This document shows, piece after piece, positions 10,881-22,115 of a stretch of DNA of 64,000 nt (within the stretch, counting starts at the first letter, position 1; each line of letters starts with the position of its first letter). The DNA comes from Tiliqua scincoides. Taxonomy: Eukaryota > Chordata > Lepidosauria > Squamata > Scincidae. The stretch spans positions 63,120,856-63,184,855 of the forward strand of contig NC_089827.1 of the NCBI RefSeq assembly GCF_035046505.1. Reading direction: 5' to 3'. The notes under the pieces are model-generated. The model was not told the DNA's origin, did no database searches, and saw only the letters and a program-made list of their open reading frames with translations. Made by a program: the position numbers and the translations under genes.

Positions 10881-11870
10881 TGTGAGTGAGTGAATTGTGG
10901 TGTAAGTGTATTTTGCTAGTGATTTTGGCTACTGTGATCCGTCCAAAATCCGTACAGAATCCCTTGTGATGATGCAGGGGTTCTGGGAGTAACCTGCACT
11001 TGTTGATGGGAGGAAGTGAGAGAGGAGAGGAATTGCACAGGCACTTGTCATTCCCCTTTGCCCACTGGTCAGATGAGCATAAGCTGATTTGGTAGGTCCC
11101 ACCTTCCAGAGAACTGTCATGGCCCACCCATCCACCGGCTACCACCAGTCCTAGCAGCACTAGCACCCAGTAAGCCAGGGGTGGATATCTACTGGGATGA
11201 GGGAATCCAGGGACTGGAGAATCAGGAATGGAACCAGGGACTAGTAGGGCAGGCACACAACATTCTGCCACTTAAGAGAATTGTGACTTGTTTGACAGTG
11301 TCCTCATAACCAAGGTATTCATTTGACCACCGCAGTTACAAAAGGCAAGTTTCTACTATTTTATCCCCTTTTGTATGCTACCTGTGGCTACAAAACCCTT
11401 TCACTTTCTTCTTGTGTATCAGGCAAAACCATATATTGCTATTGGTCGGCGACCAATTAAAATGATGATTAGTTGGCCTATTCTTGCCCGATGAGACTTG
11501 CTGAAATAAAACGGATACAGTCAAGAAACAGGGATACATGAAACAAAACCATGACAACAGACATTCTGTGTCATGCTAGTTTAAAAGGATCCTGTGAGCG
11601 TCCAGAATTTTTCAGGGAAGTCCAAATAGTTACGAACATTCTTTTTTTTACAAATATACTTCTACACAGTATATGTACCTGGAATGGTAAGCTGATAGCA
11701 TATAAACCAATTGCTGCTATTGAGAGAGCTAGGAAGTTTTTGAAGTTCTTACAACACTAGCTTGAGTTTCCAAGTGCAGAGATGCTGAGTGGGTGAATAG
11801 GTCTTTACAGTCAGTCTAGCTAACATAGACAGTTTCCGTATGTGAGACCAATGCAGTTGTGAGCCATCTG
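10881..11870. other. Unannotated stretch
   Basis: No gene or named repeat recognised. A 154-residue minus-strand frame over 10807-11271 has no recognisable domain and overlaps repeat DNA. Confidence 0.3.
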
Positions 11871-12051
11871 AGGGCCCAGTCCTATCCAATTTTCCAGCAC
11901 TGGTGCAGCCGCAATGCAGCCCCGAGGTAAGGGAATAATTGTTCCCATACCTCAAGGAGGCCTCTGTGACTGCTGCCTCACCACAAGATTCAGTGCATGC
12001 CCCATTGGCACAGTTGCGCTGGTGCTGGAAAATTGGATAGGATTGGGACCT
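11871..12051. mobile_element. MITE, family C, opposite orientation
   Basis: It begins AGGGCCCAGTCCTATCCAA and ends TTGGATAGGATTGGGACCT. The centre is GAGGTAAGGGAATAATTG followed by TTCCCATACCTC, again the family near-palindrome. The internal order (CAGCACTGGTGCAGCC first, GCCCCATTGGCACAG last) is reversed compared with 7.99 kb. Confidence 0.7.
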
Positions 12052-12159
12052 AAGTTGGGTTTCTGGACCTGTTGGAACGACAATCACTCCAGACCTCCCA
12101 GGGCTATTGCTGCTGCCTACAGGGATGCTGCATTTGACGAAAACTGAAGAGATGTGGGC

Positions 12160-12503
12160 AGGAGGTCTGGTCTAGAGGGTAGAGCCTCCGTCTGCCTGAA
12201 GATAACATCCACAAGGTCGCCAGTCCGAGGCCATTGGCACCGTGCGACCTTGAAGCAGCTGACAAGCTGAAGCAGAGCTCTGCTCTGAGCGTGGGAGGAT
12301 GGAGGCCAGAATGCGAAGCCAGATCGGAATGAAACACCTGAATGTAGTGGTTCTTGAAAGAAAGAACCTTCTTTCAATTGTAAAAATCCCTATTTAATAA
12401 GGGATTTAAATAAGCCTACCTATGTAAACCGCCTTGAATAAAGTCTTGAATAAAGACCAAGAAAGGCGGTATATAAATACCTGTTGTTGTTGTTATTATT
12501 ATT
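12160..12503 (+). mobile_element. tRNA-derived SINE (type S1), copy 1
   Basis: The 5' part resembles a tRNA with an A-box-like GTCTAGAGGGTAGAGCC and a B-box-like segment near GGTCGCCAGTCCGAGGCC. The 3' tail reads AACCGCCTTGAATAAAG and then AAAGGCGGTATATAAATACC before a (TTG)n/(ATT)n tail. Such a tail is typical of reptile SINEs mobilised by a LINE. It is nearly collinear with the copy at 34.76 kb. No target duplication is obvious. Confidence 0.75.
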
Positions 12504-13218
12504 AAGGTGCTGTGAGAGTGCACCATAGTTAGTAGCATCAGGAGAAAATCCCTGCAGAACAACCCTATTCCCTTGCTGATCATTGAGATCAAGTCGTCTA
12601 CCCTGTATTGCTTTCAGTTGTTCAGTTGATTAATTCATTAGTTGCAATGGGCAGCTTGAATTACTGTGAGAAGCATGGGGTGGAGGGAAGAGGAAATTGG
12701 ATTTCATGTTCTGCAGGAGATAGCACAAACCGGTGGGTGCCCAGTTTTCATATGATTACCAGAAGGCTCCCTCCAGAAGGTTGTGCGTTGTTTGTGATCT
12801 CAATCTGCCTTCTAAGCTAGGACCAGATTATAATAATGGATCCGGCAGCTTGCTAGGCAAAGCATACCATTTCCTGAACAAGCCACACAGGCAATAGGGA
12901 GGCAATTGGGATACCGTGGGATGGTGCTCTGTAGGGTTGGTTGCCAACAATATTTTTTTTTTTTTTGGGTGAGGGGCTATCTCTATAGTGTTATCTGCAC
13001 CCTGACAAGCATCTCATTGGAACAGTGTTAATGGGAAATGGGAAAATCTTCACTGATGCCTTACTCCTTGTTGGGCCACTGTTAAAGGCACAAGAGCAGG
13101 GCCCATTCAAAAGTTGGCAACAATGCCATATAGGTGAATGAATGCAATAACAGAAACTTCTCTCCCCATTCTCTTAACCTAACGGCAGCCCTAATTAGCA
13201 GCAATAAAAGTTTTGGGG
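12504..13218. other. Unannotated stretch
   Basis: No gene recognised. Contains a poly-T run at about 12952-12965. Confidence 0.3.
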
Positions 13219-13406
13219 AGGTTTTGAGGTAGATCTCACACAATTTATTTCCCCTTATCCTGTGTCATATGGCAGGCTACTCAATGGGGCTACTTGGATC
13301 TGAGCTAGCAAAATCGCTGGTGCAAATCCGAGCAGCCTGGTGTTAGGATCACCAGGGGGTTAGGTGATCTGGTGAAAGGGGTTAGGATCTGGCCTAAGTG
13401 CCGGAG
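13219..13406 (+). repeat. 188-bp direct duplication, copy A
   Basis: This block, from AGGTTTTGAGGTAGATCTC to GGCCTAAGTGCCGGAG, is identical base for base to 15529-15716 in my reading. The flanks differ on both sides. Its content (TTCCCCTTATCC, GGGGTTAGGATCTGGCC) looks like the interior of a family E element. See the matching entry for copy B. Confidence 0.9.
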
Positions 13407-14300
13407 GGTAGAAAGAGTTTTAAAAAATAAAAATGGCCTTGTGGAAAGACGAAGGAGAAACCAGCAGGAAGGTGAAACCTGAGGAGTATTTTCAATTACC
13501 TTTTAATGTGATTTAGGCAAGTAAGTCAAAAAGTTTGATCGGGGCTAATTAAGCATAAACACACATTAACTGTTAGGGGCAGAGATGGCATAAATCAAAT
13601 CTTCTTGGAGAATTACCACAGGAAGCAGAGAGAATGACTTGTCTTTCTGTAGTTATTTTCAAATAGCACATTTTCCCAGCAGTCCTCCGAGGGAGAATAT
13701 CAAAGCATGATATTGAAACAGCATCAGTCTCTATATTCTCCTGAACTGTATTTCCCTTCCTTAATTGGCTCCTGCCTGCTTTAATAGCTTCATAAATGTT
13801 GCAAGGGAATAATTAAATTGTACATCAGTTGAAGTTGCAGACAGCACGAAGCTAGGAGGGATTTGCAAAAACACTGGAGAAGAGAGCAATGACAGAGTGT
13901 CCCAGTGACATTTTTGAGAACTTGAGAACAAAAGTGCCTGTGGAATGAGATAAATAACGTGTGGTGCCAACGGCAAATTTTGCCCCTATCTCAGCAGCTG
14001 CAGGAGCTTTCTTGGCAGAGGAGCTGGTGTGGTGACATAATGCACAGCATAATCAACCCGGCTAGATCATAAAAATCTGTTGCCGCAACTGTGGTGCTCT
14101 GGAAAAAGCAGATTCCAAAAGGCCTGTCCCTCTGTTCACCCCATCAGCTGCTCAGCTTGTATATACGCAGAAATTCCCTCAAGGCAGCCTGAAATTCTGC
14201 TGGGACTGTTCTCTCTGTTCCTTGGCTAGGGCAGGAACAGATAAAATGCAGTCCCCCGGCACAGGGAGTCCCCAGAAGCATGTGTTGGACTCCAGTGGTA
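13407..14300. other. Repeat-poor stretch, possible conserved noncoding DNA
   Basis: About 13540-13830 is AT-rich, free of visible repeats and dense in homeodomain-like TAATTA/ATTAA motifs (GGCTAATTAAGC, GGAATAATTAAATTG). It has no coding frame. Conservation is only a guess from texture. Confidence 0.25.
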
Positions 14301-14506
14301 GGCCAGAATTGCGTAGTGGTTCGGGAGTAGGACTTAGACCTGCAAGATCCGGTTCAAATGCCTCCTAAGCCACAAAGTTTCTTGGGCCAGTCACTGTCTC
14401 TCAGCTTTACCTACCTCAGAGATTTGTTTTGAGGACAAAAGGAGGCAAGCAACTATGTGAGGTGCTTGGAGGAAGGGTGGCATAAAAATATGAGAAATAG
14501 ATAATG
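14301..14506 (+). mobile_element. Sauria-type tRNA SINE, diverged
   Basis: The tRNA-like head has GCGTAGTGGTTCGGGAG and the B-box-like CCGGTTCAAATGCC. Downstream are TCTTGGGCCAGTCACTG, TCTCAGCTTTACCTACCTC and the tail GGGTGGCATAAAAATATGAG. The order is the same as in the better preserved copy at 47.5 kb. Sauria SINEs are tRNA-derived reptile elements transcribed by Pol III. Confidence 0.75.
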
Positions 14507-15468
14507 TTCACCACTAAATGCTCTCTCCGGCTCAACCACGGCGCAACCTGATGTAGCTTGCATCAGTGGCAGATGGAGGTGGCAAGGTTGACAGATTCAG
14601 AGTGCTCTTCACTCCGAGTCTATGACCACCTCCCTCCAGCCCACTATGGTTGCGAGCTGCATTGATCCCATACTGTACTGTAGCACAGTTTTTGCAAACC
14701 TAGCAGTGTGGGACTCATTCATCTGCAAGGTCCATTTACGTTAGACTGGGAATCCCACACTTCTGGGTTTTGGAAAACCATGCAATGGAAGACAGTGAGA
14801 GCCTTTTTTGGAGCATGCCGCAGCAGAGGCAGCAGTGGCAGCCCCCAATTGCTCTGCCGCTGCTGGCCCCTGTGAATGCGATTGCGTGGAGAATGCATTG
14901 TAGGAAATAGAATTGCACAAATGCAAATTAGCAGTCGTTTTTCACCATCAGGGCCATGCTCAACAGCTGCACGTGTATCTGTGGGCTACCAGTTCGCAGG
15001 CTACTTTTGTGATCTGGCTGCTGGCATGCGTAAGTCCCAGGATGGGCCTGGGTGTAGAGAATATTTTGTGATGAAGATGATTGTGTGAGATATTTTAACT
15101 GGCTCCAAACATTTATTTGCAAAAAGATGACAGGGCAGGTAGGAGGTGGCTCATGTTATTTTTTAATTTATTTTTATTCCATTTTTACCCTGCTTTTCCC
15201 CTAGATGGGCAAAAACAGCTTACAAAAACATAACTAAAAACAACCCAAACCCACTCTGTAATAAAAGAGCAAAGCATATAAAATACGAAACAGCAATAAA
15301 ACACCCATAAAACCCACAGAACATCCAGTATTTAAAAAAATGAGCATAAGAAAATAAAAATGTTACTTAAAAAACAACGTCCAAAGCACCTGGGTTTTTG
15401 CAGTATCTGGTGCTCCAGTATTTCATGTCTTTTATTCACATATATTTGGCTGTTGTGGGACAACTGAC
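14507..15468. other. Unannotated stretch with A-rich tract
   Basis: No gene recognised. From about 15155 to 15370 the sequence is A-rich and resembles a LINE 3' end on the minus strand (TTTATTCCATTTTTACCCTG, GCTTTTCCCCTAGATGGGC, then AACATAA-rich text). It could be an eroded L2-clade 3' end like that at 57.2 kb. Confidence 0.35.
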
Positions 15469-15528
15469 AGCCCAATCCTAACCTGTGCTGGAACAGGTAG
15501 GCCAACTGGCCTGTGCTGTATCCAGCGC
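15469..15528 (+). mobile_element. Left end of a family E element
   Basis: CAGCCCAATCCTAACCTGTG begins the terminal repeat seen at 16.8, 38.6 and 40.6 kb, followed by GCTGGAACAGGTAGGCC and TATCCAGCGCAG. The identical 188-bp block starts here, and no matching right end is visible. Confidence 0.55.
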
Positions 15529-15716
15529 AGGTTTTGAGGTAGATCTCACACAATTTATTTCCCCTTATCCTGTGTCATATGGCAGGCTACTCAATGGGGC
15601 TACTTGGATCTGAGCTAGCAAAATCGCTGGTGCAAATCCGAGCAGCCTGGTGTTAGGATCACCAGGGGGTTAGGTGATCTGGTGAAAGGGGTTAGGATCT
15701 GGCCTAAGTGCCGGAG
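15529..15716 (+). repeat. 188-bp direct duplication, copy B
   Basis: Identical to 13219-13406, 2310 bp apart in the same orientation. Other repeat pairs in this window are visibly diverged, so this pair is either very young, kept identical by gene conversion, or an assembly effect. Confidence 0.9.
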
Positions 15717-16431
15717 ATGAGTCCCACCCCCCTCCCAGGCCCAGACCACCCACCAGCCCCAAACTAGGCTAGACTAACCCTTGTACTGTCAGTCATGATG
15801 TCAACAGTAACTTGAATGTACCTTCAGGGGGCAGGTGGTGTGGGCCAGTGTAGGACTTTGTCCCAGGGTCCCCAACAAATTGGCATCGTCACTGACTTGG
15901 TTTGTAGAGTTTCTCTCCATGCACATTTTCTAAATTAAAGCCAGGATGTCTGCCCAGTTGACAGGGCCAGTGGAGAGAGCTGGAGATGTGTTACAGTTCA
16001 GGGGAGGCACGTGAGATGTGCATTAGAGATATCTGAAATCAGCATTGGTTTGGAGTAAACAACTAGCGCAAACATACCCATAGGTATACTGTCTTGCTGT
16101 ATTTAATAGTGCTTTTTCTATTTGCACAAGCATTCAGAGCAGCTTAATTTTTTCTCTCATGCTTTCGTGTCTGAAAAATACAAAATTTTAATATTTGAGC
16201 TTTCAGGCTTGTCTCTCAAGATGCAAATGAATCAGTTCAGAATTTACACTGATGAATTCAGTTGTGCTAATGATACATTTGAAAGTGGCCACGGGCAAAT
16301 GGAGCAGTAATTATTTTTTAACAATGACTGACTTATAATGCAAAATTCATACCATTGTTAAGATACATTTCCAAATAGAACAATGATGGTTTATATAGGC
16401 AAAGTACTGCAGTGTGGTGGTTAAAGGCATG
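15717..16431. other. Unannotated stretch
   Basis: No gene or named repeat recognised. Confidence 0.3.
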
Positions 16432-16439
16432 TCCTAGAA

Positions 16440-16668
16440 CAATGATTTTCAACCTTTTTCATCTCATGGCACACTGACAAGGCACTAAAATTGTCAAGGC
16501 ACACCATAAGGTTTTTGACAATTGACAAGGCACACCATGCTGCCAGTGGGGGGCTCAAAACCTCCATTGGCCCTACTAATAAATGACCTTCCCCCAAATT
16601 CCTGTGGCACACCTGTGGACCACTCGCGGCACACCAATGTGCCTCGGCACAGTAGTTGAAAATGGCTG
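16440..16668. mobile_element. hAT-like nonautonomous element (family D)
   Basis: The left end CAATGATTTTCAACC and right end AGTTGAAAATGGCTG form inverted repeats. Flanks TCCTAGAA and ACCGAGAA agree at 6 of 8 positions, consistent with a decayed 8-bp hAT duplication. The interior repeats the phrase AAGGCACACCAT. Further copies are at 28.39 and 35.54 kb. Confidence 0.75.
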
Positions 16669-16799
16669 ACCGAGAAGTTAGTTGTCATGTGTTCAGTTTT
16701 CAGTTTAGCCCTGAACTCAGTGGGTTGGCACTACTATCTGTCAGTCTCCACCCAATACTATGGGGATAAATACTGCCCTACCTTTCAAGATGTTACTGA

Positions 16800-17051
16800 C
16801 AGCCCAGTCCTAACCTGCACTGGAACAGCTAGACCATAGTGTTCTGTAGTCAGTGTAGATGAGGTGCAGACTGGAAGTCATCTCAGGGTAAGGGGATGCC
16901 CTCCTGCTACTCTCTCCCATCCCCTGTGCAACCCAGTGCAAACTTATCTTGTTGGGCTGGTGCAGGGTTCAGACCTGGCCCTCAAGGCCCAGTGTGGTCC
17001 TCTCGAGGCAGGGGACTTGCGCTGGCTCAAATGCCGATTAGGATTGGGCTG
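16800..17051. mobile_element. DNA-transposon-like element (family E)
   Basis: It starts CAGCCCAGTCCTAACC and ends AGGATTGGGCTG, which are inverted repeats. The interior lacks coding capacity and contains AGGGTAAGGGGATGCCCTCC, a worn form of the family's central palindrome. Confidence 0.65.
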
Positions 17052-17704
17052 CCTGTGTAAGAAGTCTTAGTAGCCAGTCAGACTCTAGGTAGCTAGCCCT
17101 CTTATTTTCTTGAATAAGCTCAATTTTTCCAAGATGAGAGTGGTGTGGTGGCTGCTTCCCCCTGCTTTCAGCCCTGCTGCTCATTGTCCTCTGCTCCAGG
17201 CCACTGCACGACATTCAGTTCTGAGCCTGGCTAGAACAAGACATTTTCCTCCACTGCCAGGCTAGCCTTGATCCAACAATGTGCATGGTGACATCATTTC
17301 TGAAGTGTTGCAAACCAAGCTGGGCAGTGCCATCAGCAGGGAGTGGGATGAGAACTGGAGGAAAAATAGGGAGTCGTGAACAGCACCTGTCCACATGTCT
17401 GTCACCTGGAATCTCATGAGCTTCCATCTACAGCACTGTCTACAGTGCTGTCTACAGCACTTCATTTGTCCATGTTTTCTGTCTTTATGGTGCCATAGTA
17501 TTTCTATGTGGGCTAGCCTTTGAGATAGAACTCTAGCTAAATCAGAATATACACTGAGATAGTTTAGGCAAAGCTACTGTTTTCTGTAATGATGTGTGTG
17601 TTCCGGTGAGTGAAGTAGGATTACACCCCAAGTATTACCGAATACAATGGGCTTACCTCTGAGTAAAATAAATAACACCATTTTCAAACACCTCTAGTAA
17701 TGAA
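17052..17704. other. Unannotated stretch
   Basis: No gene. A fragment resembling the TGGGAGTAAG repeat (AATACAATGGGCTTACCTCT) lies near 17642-17665. Confidence 0.3.
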
Positions 17705-18150
17705 ACATTTCAGAGGAGGCTGACAAGGATGATCATAGGGCTGGAGAACAAGCCCTATGAGGAAAAGTTGAGGGAACTTGGTTGTTTAGCCTGGAGAAGA
17801 GAAGGTTGAGAGGGGATATGATAGCTCTCTTCAAATACCTGAAGGGCTATCATATGAAAGAAGGGACAAACTTGTTTTTTACGGTCCCTGAAAGTAGAAC
17901 TATATCCAACAGATACAAACTGCAAGAGAAGAGATTCCAGCTGGATATCAAGGAAAAGATTCCTGACGGTCAGAACAGTTTGGCACTGGAACAGATTGCT
18001 GAGGGAAATGGTGGACTGTCCCTCACTGAAGATCTTCAAGCAGAGTTTCGACAAGCACCTGTTGGAGATGGTCTAGGGGGGATTTCCTGCTACAGGCAGG
18101 GGGTTGGACTAGATTACCTATTAAATCCCTTCCAACTCTATTTCAGTATT
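17705..18150 (+). mobile_element. CR1 LINE 3' fragment
   Basis: Across frames it encodes the CR1 ORF2 C-terminus: RMIIGLENKPYEEKLREL, LFSLEKRRLRGDMIALFKYL, then HWNRL-like and PSLKIF-like blocks. It ends GGGGGTTGGACTAGATTACC and CCCTTCCAACTCTATTTC, the standard CR1 3' end. It is 5'-truncated and frameshifted, so it is dead. The tail differs from the TTCTTATG family, so at least two CR1 lineages are present. Confidence 0.85.
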
Positions 18151-18183
18151 TTGGCCGTGAGATCTTACTTTGTTCCTCTAGTC

Positions 18184-18628
18184 CAGGGGTGTCCAAACAT
18201 TTTGGCCGGAGGGCCACATCATCTCTCTGACACTGTGTCGGGGGCCAGGAAAAGAAATGAATTAATTTACATTTAAAATTTGAATAAATTTACTTAAATG
18301 AATTTATTAGAGATGGAACTTATATGAATGAATGAAGGTCATGCAATAGCTCAAGGCCTATAAAAGACCTTGCACAAAGCAAGGCCAGCCTTTCCTTCAC
18401 TGCCACTGCTACATCACAGATGTGAAACAGCAAGTAGTGGAGGGAGTCCTCATCTCACAGCTCAGGAGAGAGGTAGAACAGTCGTCCTCACGCTGAGAGC
18501 AGTTGCATCAGGCCAGCAAGGGCTCCAGCAAGTCTCTGGAGGGCCAGAGGCTCATTGGAAACTGGGGGCTGGATTGGGAGCCCCCAAGGGCTGCAAGTGG
18601 CCCCTGGGCCAGGGTTTGGGCACCCCTG
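18184..18628. mobile_element. hAT-like nonautonomous element with perfect 8-bp duplication
   Basis: Ends CAGGGGTGTCCAAACATTTT and GTTTGGGCACCCCTG are inverted repeats. The flanks CTCTAGTC at 18176-18183 and 18629-18636 are identical, the 8-bp signature of hAT insertion. The interior has no transposase frame. It belongs with 23758-24101 and 54195-54287, which share the ends. Confidence 0.9.
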
Positions 18629-18636
18629 CTCTAGTC

Positions 18637-19093
18637 TACCCAAATGTCTGCTTTTGGTTCTGCTGTCCAGAGGAACCAGACCATCAGGGCAGCTCAAGAA
18701 CAGCTGCTCCTTTTATTGTATAGTAATTTATTATGTGTCCTGCAGTGAAGTAGCTAGTGCTACCTCATCAAGGAACTTAGCAAGCATTAATTATTCCTTG
18801 GTGACATAGTCCTTCTCGTGGATCCAAAATGTCTTCTGAACACATGGAGGGAAACAACATCTTTCTCATCTCTTAGCTGATTTTACACTCAGATGTCTCT
18901 GCTTGCAAGTGACTAGACATTATGAGGTCTTCTAATTCAATCATTTGGTAAGCAAGAGGTTTTGGTAATTGTGCTGTCGTGGTAGGAGCTGTGGAAGAGA
19001 GGTCCTCCAAGTACATTTGGTAATGTGGGATGGCTGGCTACTACCAGAGTACTACACAGATCCCACACAGATGAAATCATATGACAGTAACTA
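18637..19093. other. Unannotated stretch
   Basis: No gene or named repeat recognised. Confidence 0.3.
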
Positions 19094-19557
19094 TGTTGCA
19101 GTACGCAGCCGACACCGCAACTCCAGAGACTCAAGGTCGGGCAAGTACTCCCGGGAAATAACAAGGCACACGGCAGTGCTCCACCGCCAGATGTTCCTTT
19201 ACTTGAAGTATGTACAAGATATTTACAGTTCAAAGGCAGTTGTGCAAGCAAACAGCACAGATATCTCTCTTTCTCGATACTCCGATCACGAATCACACCG
19301 ATGTAGCTTCCCGCAGACACTCCACATAACATCTTCCACATAGCAGCTTGCACAGGCTGCAGTATATACTGGCACTGGCCAACGAGAGGCGGGCTACAGT
19401 CTGGTGATCCTATGACTCACCATCTGATGACACATCTGGTGACAAGGTATTGCATCAGCCACTCCCATGATGCTACACTGTATGCAGGCCAAGACGTCAG
19501 GGCCTTGCTCTATCCAGCCTGTAAATTCTCTACAGGCCTGGGGCATATAGCATAACA
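19094..19557 (-). mobile_element. Solo-LTR-like fossil
   Basis: On the minus strand this 464-bp block begins TGTTATGCTATATGCC and ends TACTGCAACA, so it has the TG...CA edges of an LTR. A TATA-like CAGTATATACTGCAG sits about 190 bp in. No internal retroviral or gypsy region is visible on either side, so it is probably a solo LTR. The family is unknown and the flanks show no clear target duplication, which suggests age or an edge error. Confidence 0.45.
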
Positions 19558-19860
19558 TAATTTGCCCAAATATAATCTTGTTAAAAAAATTTGCAAATAC
19601 GAACCCAAGAAGTTCTTATATATCAGAGAAATTTTAGGCACCTCTTTGGTAATTCTGTGCCAAAGATTATCTGATGAATGTTGGTTTCTCTTGTTTCCAT
19701 TCCTCTGTGATGATCAGTATTGGGTTGTATCCAAAGGTTCCCTTCTGCCAAAGGCAGAACCACCTCTGGAAGAAGCTTCTTCCATTAGTGGAAACTTTGG
19801 CAACAACATATCATACTCATCAAGCCAAATTGCATTCTCATTTCAAAATAAACTTATAAT
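19558..19860. other. Unannotated stretch between LTR-like block and LINE
   Basis: AT-rich sequence with no recognised feature. It is in frame with the LINE that follows by chance only. Confidence 0.3.
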
Positions 19861-19871
19861 AGTCTGTGACA

Positions 19872-21307
19872 CTACTGATTGGTCCACCACTGATATGGTA
19901 TCCTCCCTTACACAGCTGCAGGAGAAATGCAGGGAACAACGACATCCGCTCTTTATAACCTTCATAGATCATATGAAGGCTTTCGACCTGGTCAGCAGGG
20001 ACGGCCTCTTCAAGATTCTCCCCAAGATCAGATGTCCACCCAGGCTCCTCAGCATCATCCGGTCTTTCCACAAGGACATGAAGGGCACTGTAGTCTCTGA
20101 TGGCTCCAAATCAGACCCCTTTGACATCCGAAGCGGAGTGAAGCAGGGCTGTGTTCTTGCGCCAACCTTGTTTGGGATTTTCTTCGCTGTCCTGCTGAAG
20201 CAGGCCTTTGGAACTGCAACAGAAGGCATCTATCTTCGGACCAGATCAGACGGAAAGCTCTTCAGCCTCTCCAGACTGAGAGCAAAGTCCAAAGTTCAGC
20301 TGAAATGTCTGTGTGACTTCCTCTTTGCCGACGATGCAGCTGTCACCGCCCACTCTGCCAAAGATCTCCAGCAGCTCATGGATCGTTTTAGCAAGGCCTG
20401 CTGAAACTTTGGACTGACAATCAGCCTAAAGAAAACACAGGTCATGGTTCAGGATGTGGACTCATCTCCCTGCATTACAATCTCTGCGCATGAACTGGAG
20501 GTTGTCCATGACTTTGTGTACCTTGGCTCAACGATCTCCGACACTCTTTCTCTTGATACTGAGCTAAACAAATGCATCGGTAAAGTAGCTACCACGTTTT
20601 CCAGACTCACAAAGAGAGTCTGGTCCAACAAGAAGCTGACGGAACATACCAAGATCCAGGTCTACAGAGCTTGCATCCTGAGTACACTTCTGTACTGCAG
20701 TGAGTCACGGACTCTTCGCTCACAGCAGGAGAGGAAGCTGAATGCTTTCCACATGCGCTGCCTCCAATGCATCCTCGGCATCACCTGGCAGGACAAAGTT
20801 CCAAACAACACAGTCCTGAAACGAGCTGGAATCCCTAGCACGTAAGCACTGCTGAAACAGAGACACCTGCGTTGGCTTGGTCATATCGTGAGAATGGATG
20901 ATGGCCGGATCCCAAAGGATCTCCTCTATGGAGAACTCATGCAGGGAAAGCGCCCTACAGGTAGACCACAGCTGCGATACAAGGATATCTGCAAGAGGGA
21001 TCTGAAGGCCTTAGGAATGGACCTCAACAGATGGGAAACCTTGTCCTCTGAACATCCCACTTGGAGGGAGGCTGTGCGGCATGACCTCTCCTAGTTTGAA
21101 GAGACACTTGACCAACAGACTGAGGCAAAGAGGCAATGAAGGAAGGCCCATAGCCAGGGAGACTGACCAGGGACAGACTACACTTGCTCCCAGTGTGGAA
21201 GGGATTGTCACTTCCGAATCGACCTTTTCAGCCACACTAGACGCTGTTCCAGAACCACCATTCAGAGCGCGATTCCATTGTCTTTTGAGACTGAAGGTTG
21301 CCAACTA
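19872..21307 (+). mobile_element. 5'-truncated LINE with reverse transcriptase and C2H2 finger
   Basis: The copy starts inside the reverse transcriptase and is bounded by identical AGTCTGTGACA at 19861-19871 and 21308-21318, an 11-bp target duplication. Visible motifs are FIDHMKAFDLVSRDGLF (from 19961), SGVKQGCVLAPTLF (from 20132) and FADDAAV (from 20324). Further on come FVYLGSTISD, HMRCLQCILGITWQDK, LRWLGHIVRMDDGRIPKDLL and a C-terminal finger (CSQCGRDCHFR...FSHTRRC, about 21187-21245). The frame runs almost to the 3' end. In-frame stops at 20402 and 20842 make it inactive. The clade is uncertain; the C-terminal text resembles RTE- or Nimb-like elements I remember from fish and schistosomes. 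Its last 35 bp are shared with the 5S-derived SINEs at 32.1 and 52.0 kb. Confidence 0.9.
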
Positions 21308-21318
21308 AGTCTGTGACA

Positions 21319-21704
21319 GTAATAAAGAAACTACGTTCAAAACAAAGTTGTATCCTCAAGTTTAGAACCCTTATTATAACCAAATTAAGCTGCCTAATAC
21401 ATTGTCTCAAATATGATGTTTTGGATTTGCCACTGCTTTCTAGCTCAAATATAGTTTCACCAACTTCTGATTCCCTACAGAATCCTTTGAATTAGAATCC
21501 AGTCACATTGTCCTTAACTTACAGCTGAGAATCTAATTCAAAAGATTCCCTAAACTATTTTGGAAAGTTACCCATCTAATATAAATTGCCCCTGGACATC
21601 TTGTTCTATTGCTTAGTTGTTTTTATAGTTAGTAATGAAGGCTATTTCACCCAAATGAATACAGTTTGGGCTCCTTGACTACAATTCAAAGACTGAAACC
21701 AGAA
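21319..21704. other. Unannotated stretch
   Basis: AT-rich DNA, no feature recognised. Confidence 0.3.
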
Positions 21705-22115
21705 ACTGCTTAACCTTTTTTGTGCCATGACCCCAATACATAAATTATGAGACTGTCGATCCCAGCCCCCTCCCTGGACCCTATATGGCCACCCTATCCC
21801 TGTTGCCACCAACTCTCTGCCCCTGTAGTGCCCTCCCAGCACAGGTCACTGTAATAAAATATTCTTATTAGAGAGAGAGAGAGAGAGAGAGAGAGAGCAT
21901 AAAGGTTACCATAAAATCTGGCACTAGTGAAAACTTTTAGCAGAATTGCTAAGAACTTGAGCAGAACTGAAACATAATCTCCTGGTACCTGAAGGGATAT
22001 ACCAGATGCCTTGCTCTTTACCTGGTTGTGCTCTAATTCAGTGGCCTTTCTGTGACCCCACAACTGAGGCTTCATGACCCCATTGGGGTCCCAGCCCCAA
22101 GATTGAAGAACACTG
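21705..22115. mobile_element. hAT-like nonautonomous element, copy 2 (see 2300-2732)
   Basis: It shares long collinear phrases with 2300-2732, including TGGCACTAGTGAAA, GAACTTGAGCAG-type text, CTGAAGGG and ACCAGATGCC, and ends AAGATTGAAGAACACTG. An AG microsatellite has grown inside this copy where copy 1 has only TTAGAGTAGAAG. Confidence 0.65.
21870..21897 (+). repeat. (AG)n microsatellite
   Basis: Fourteen AG units inside the hAT-like element. Confidence 0.95.
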
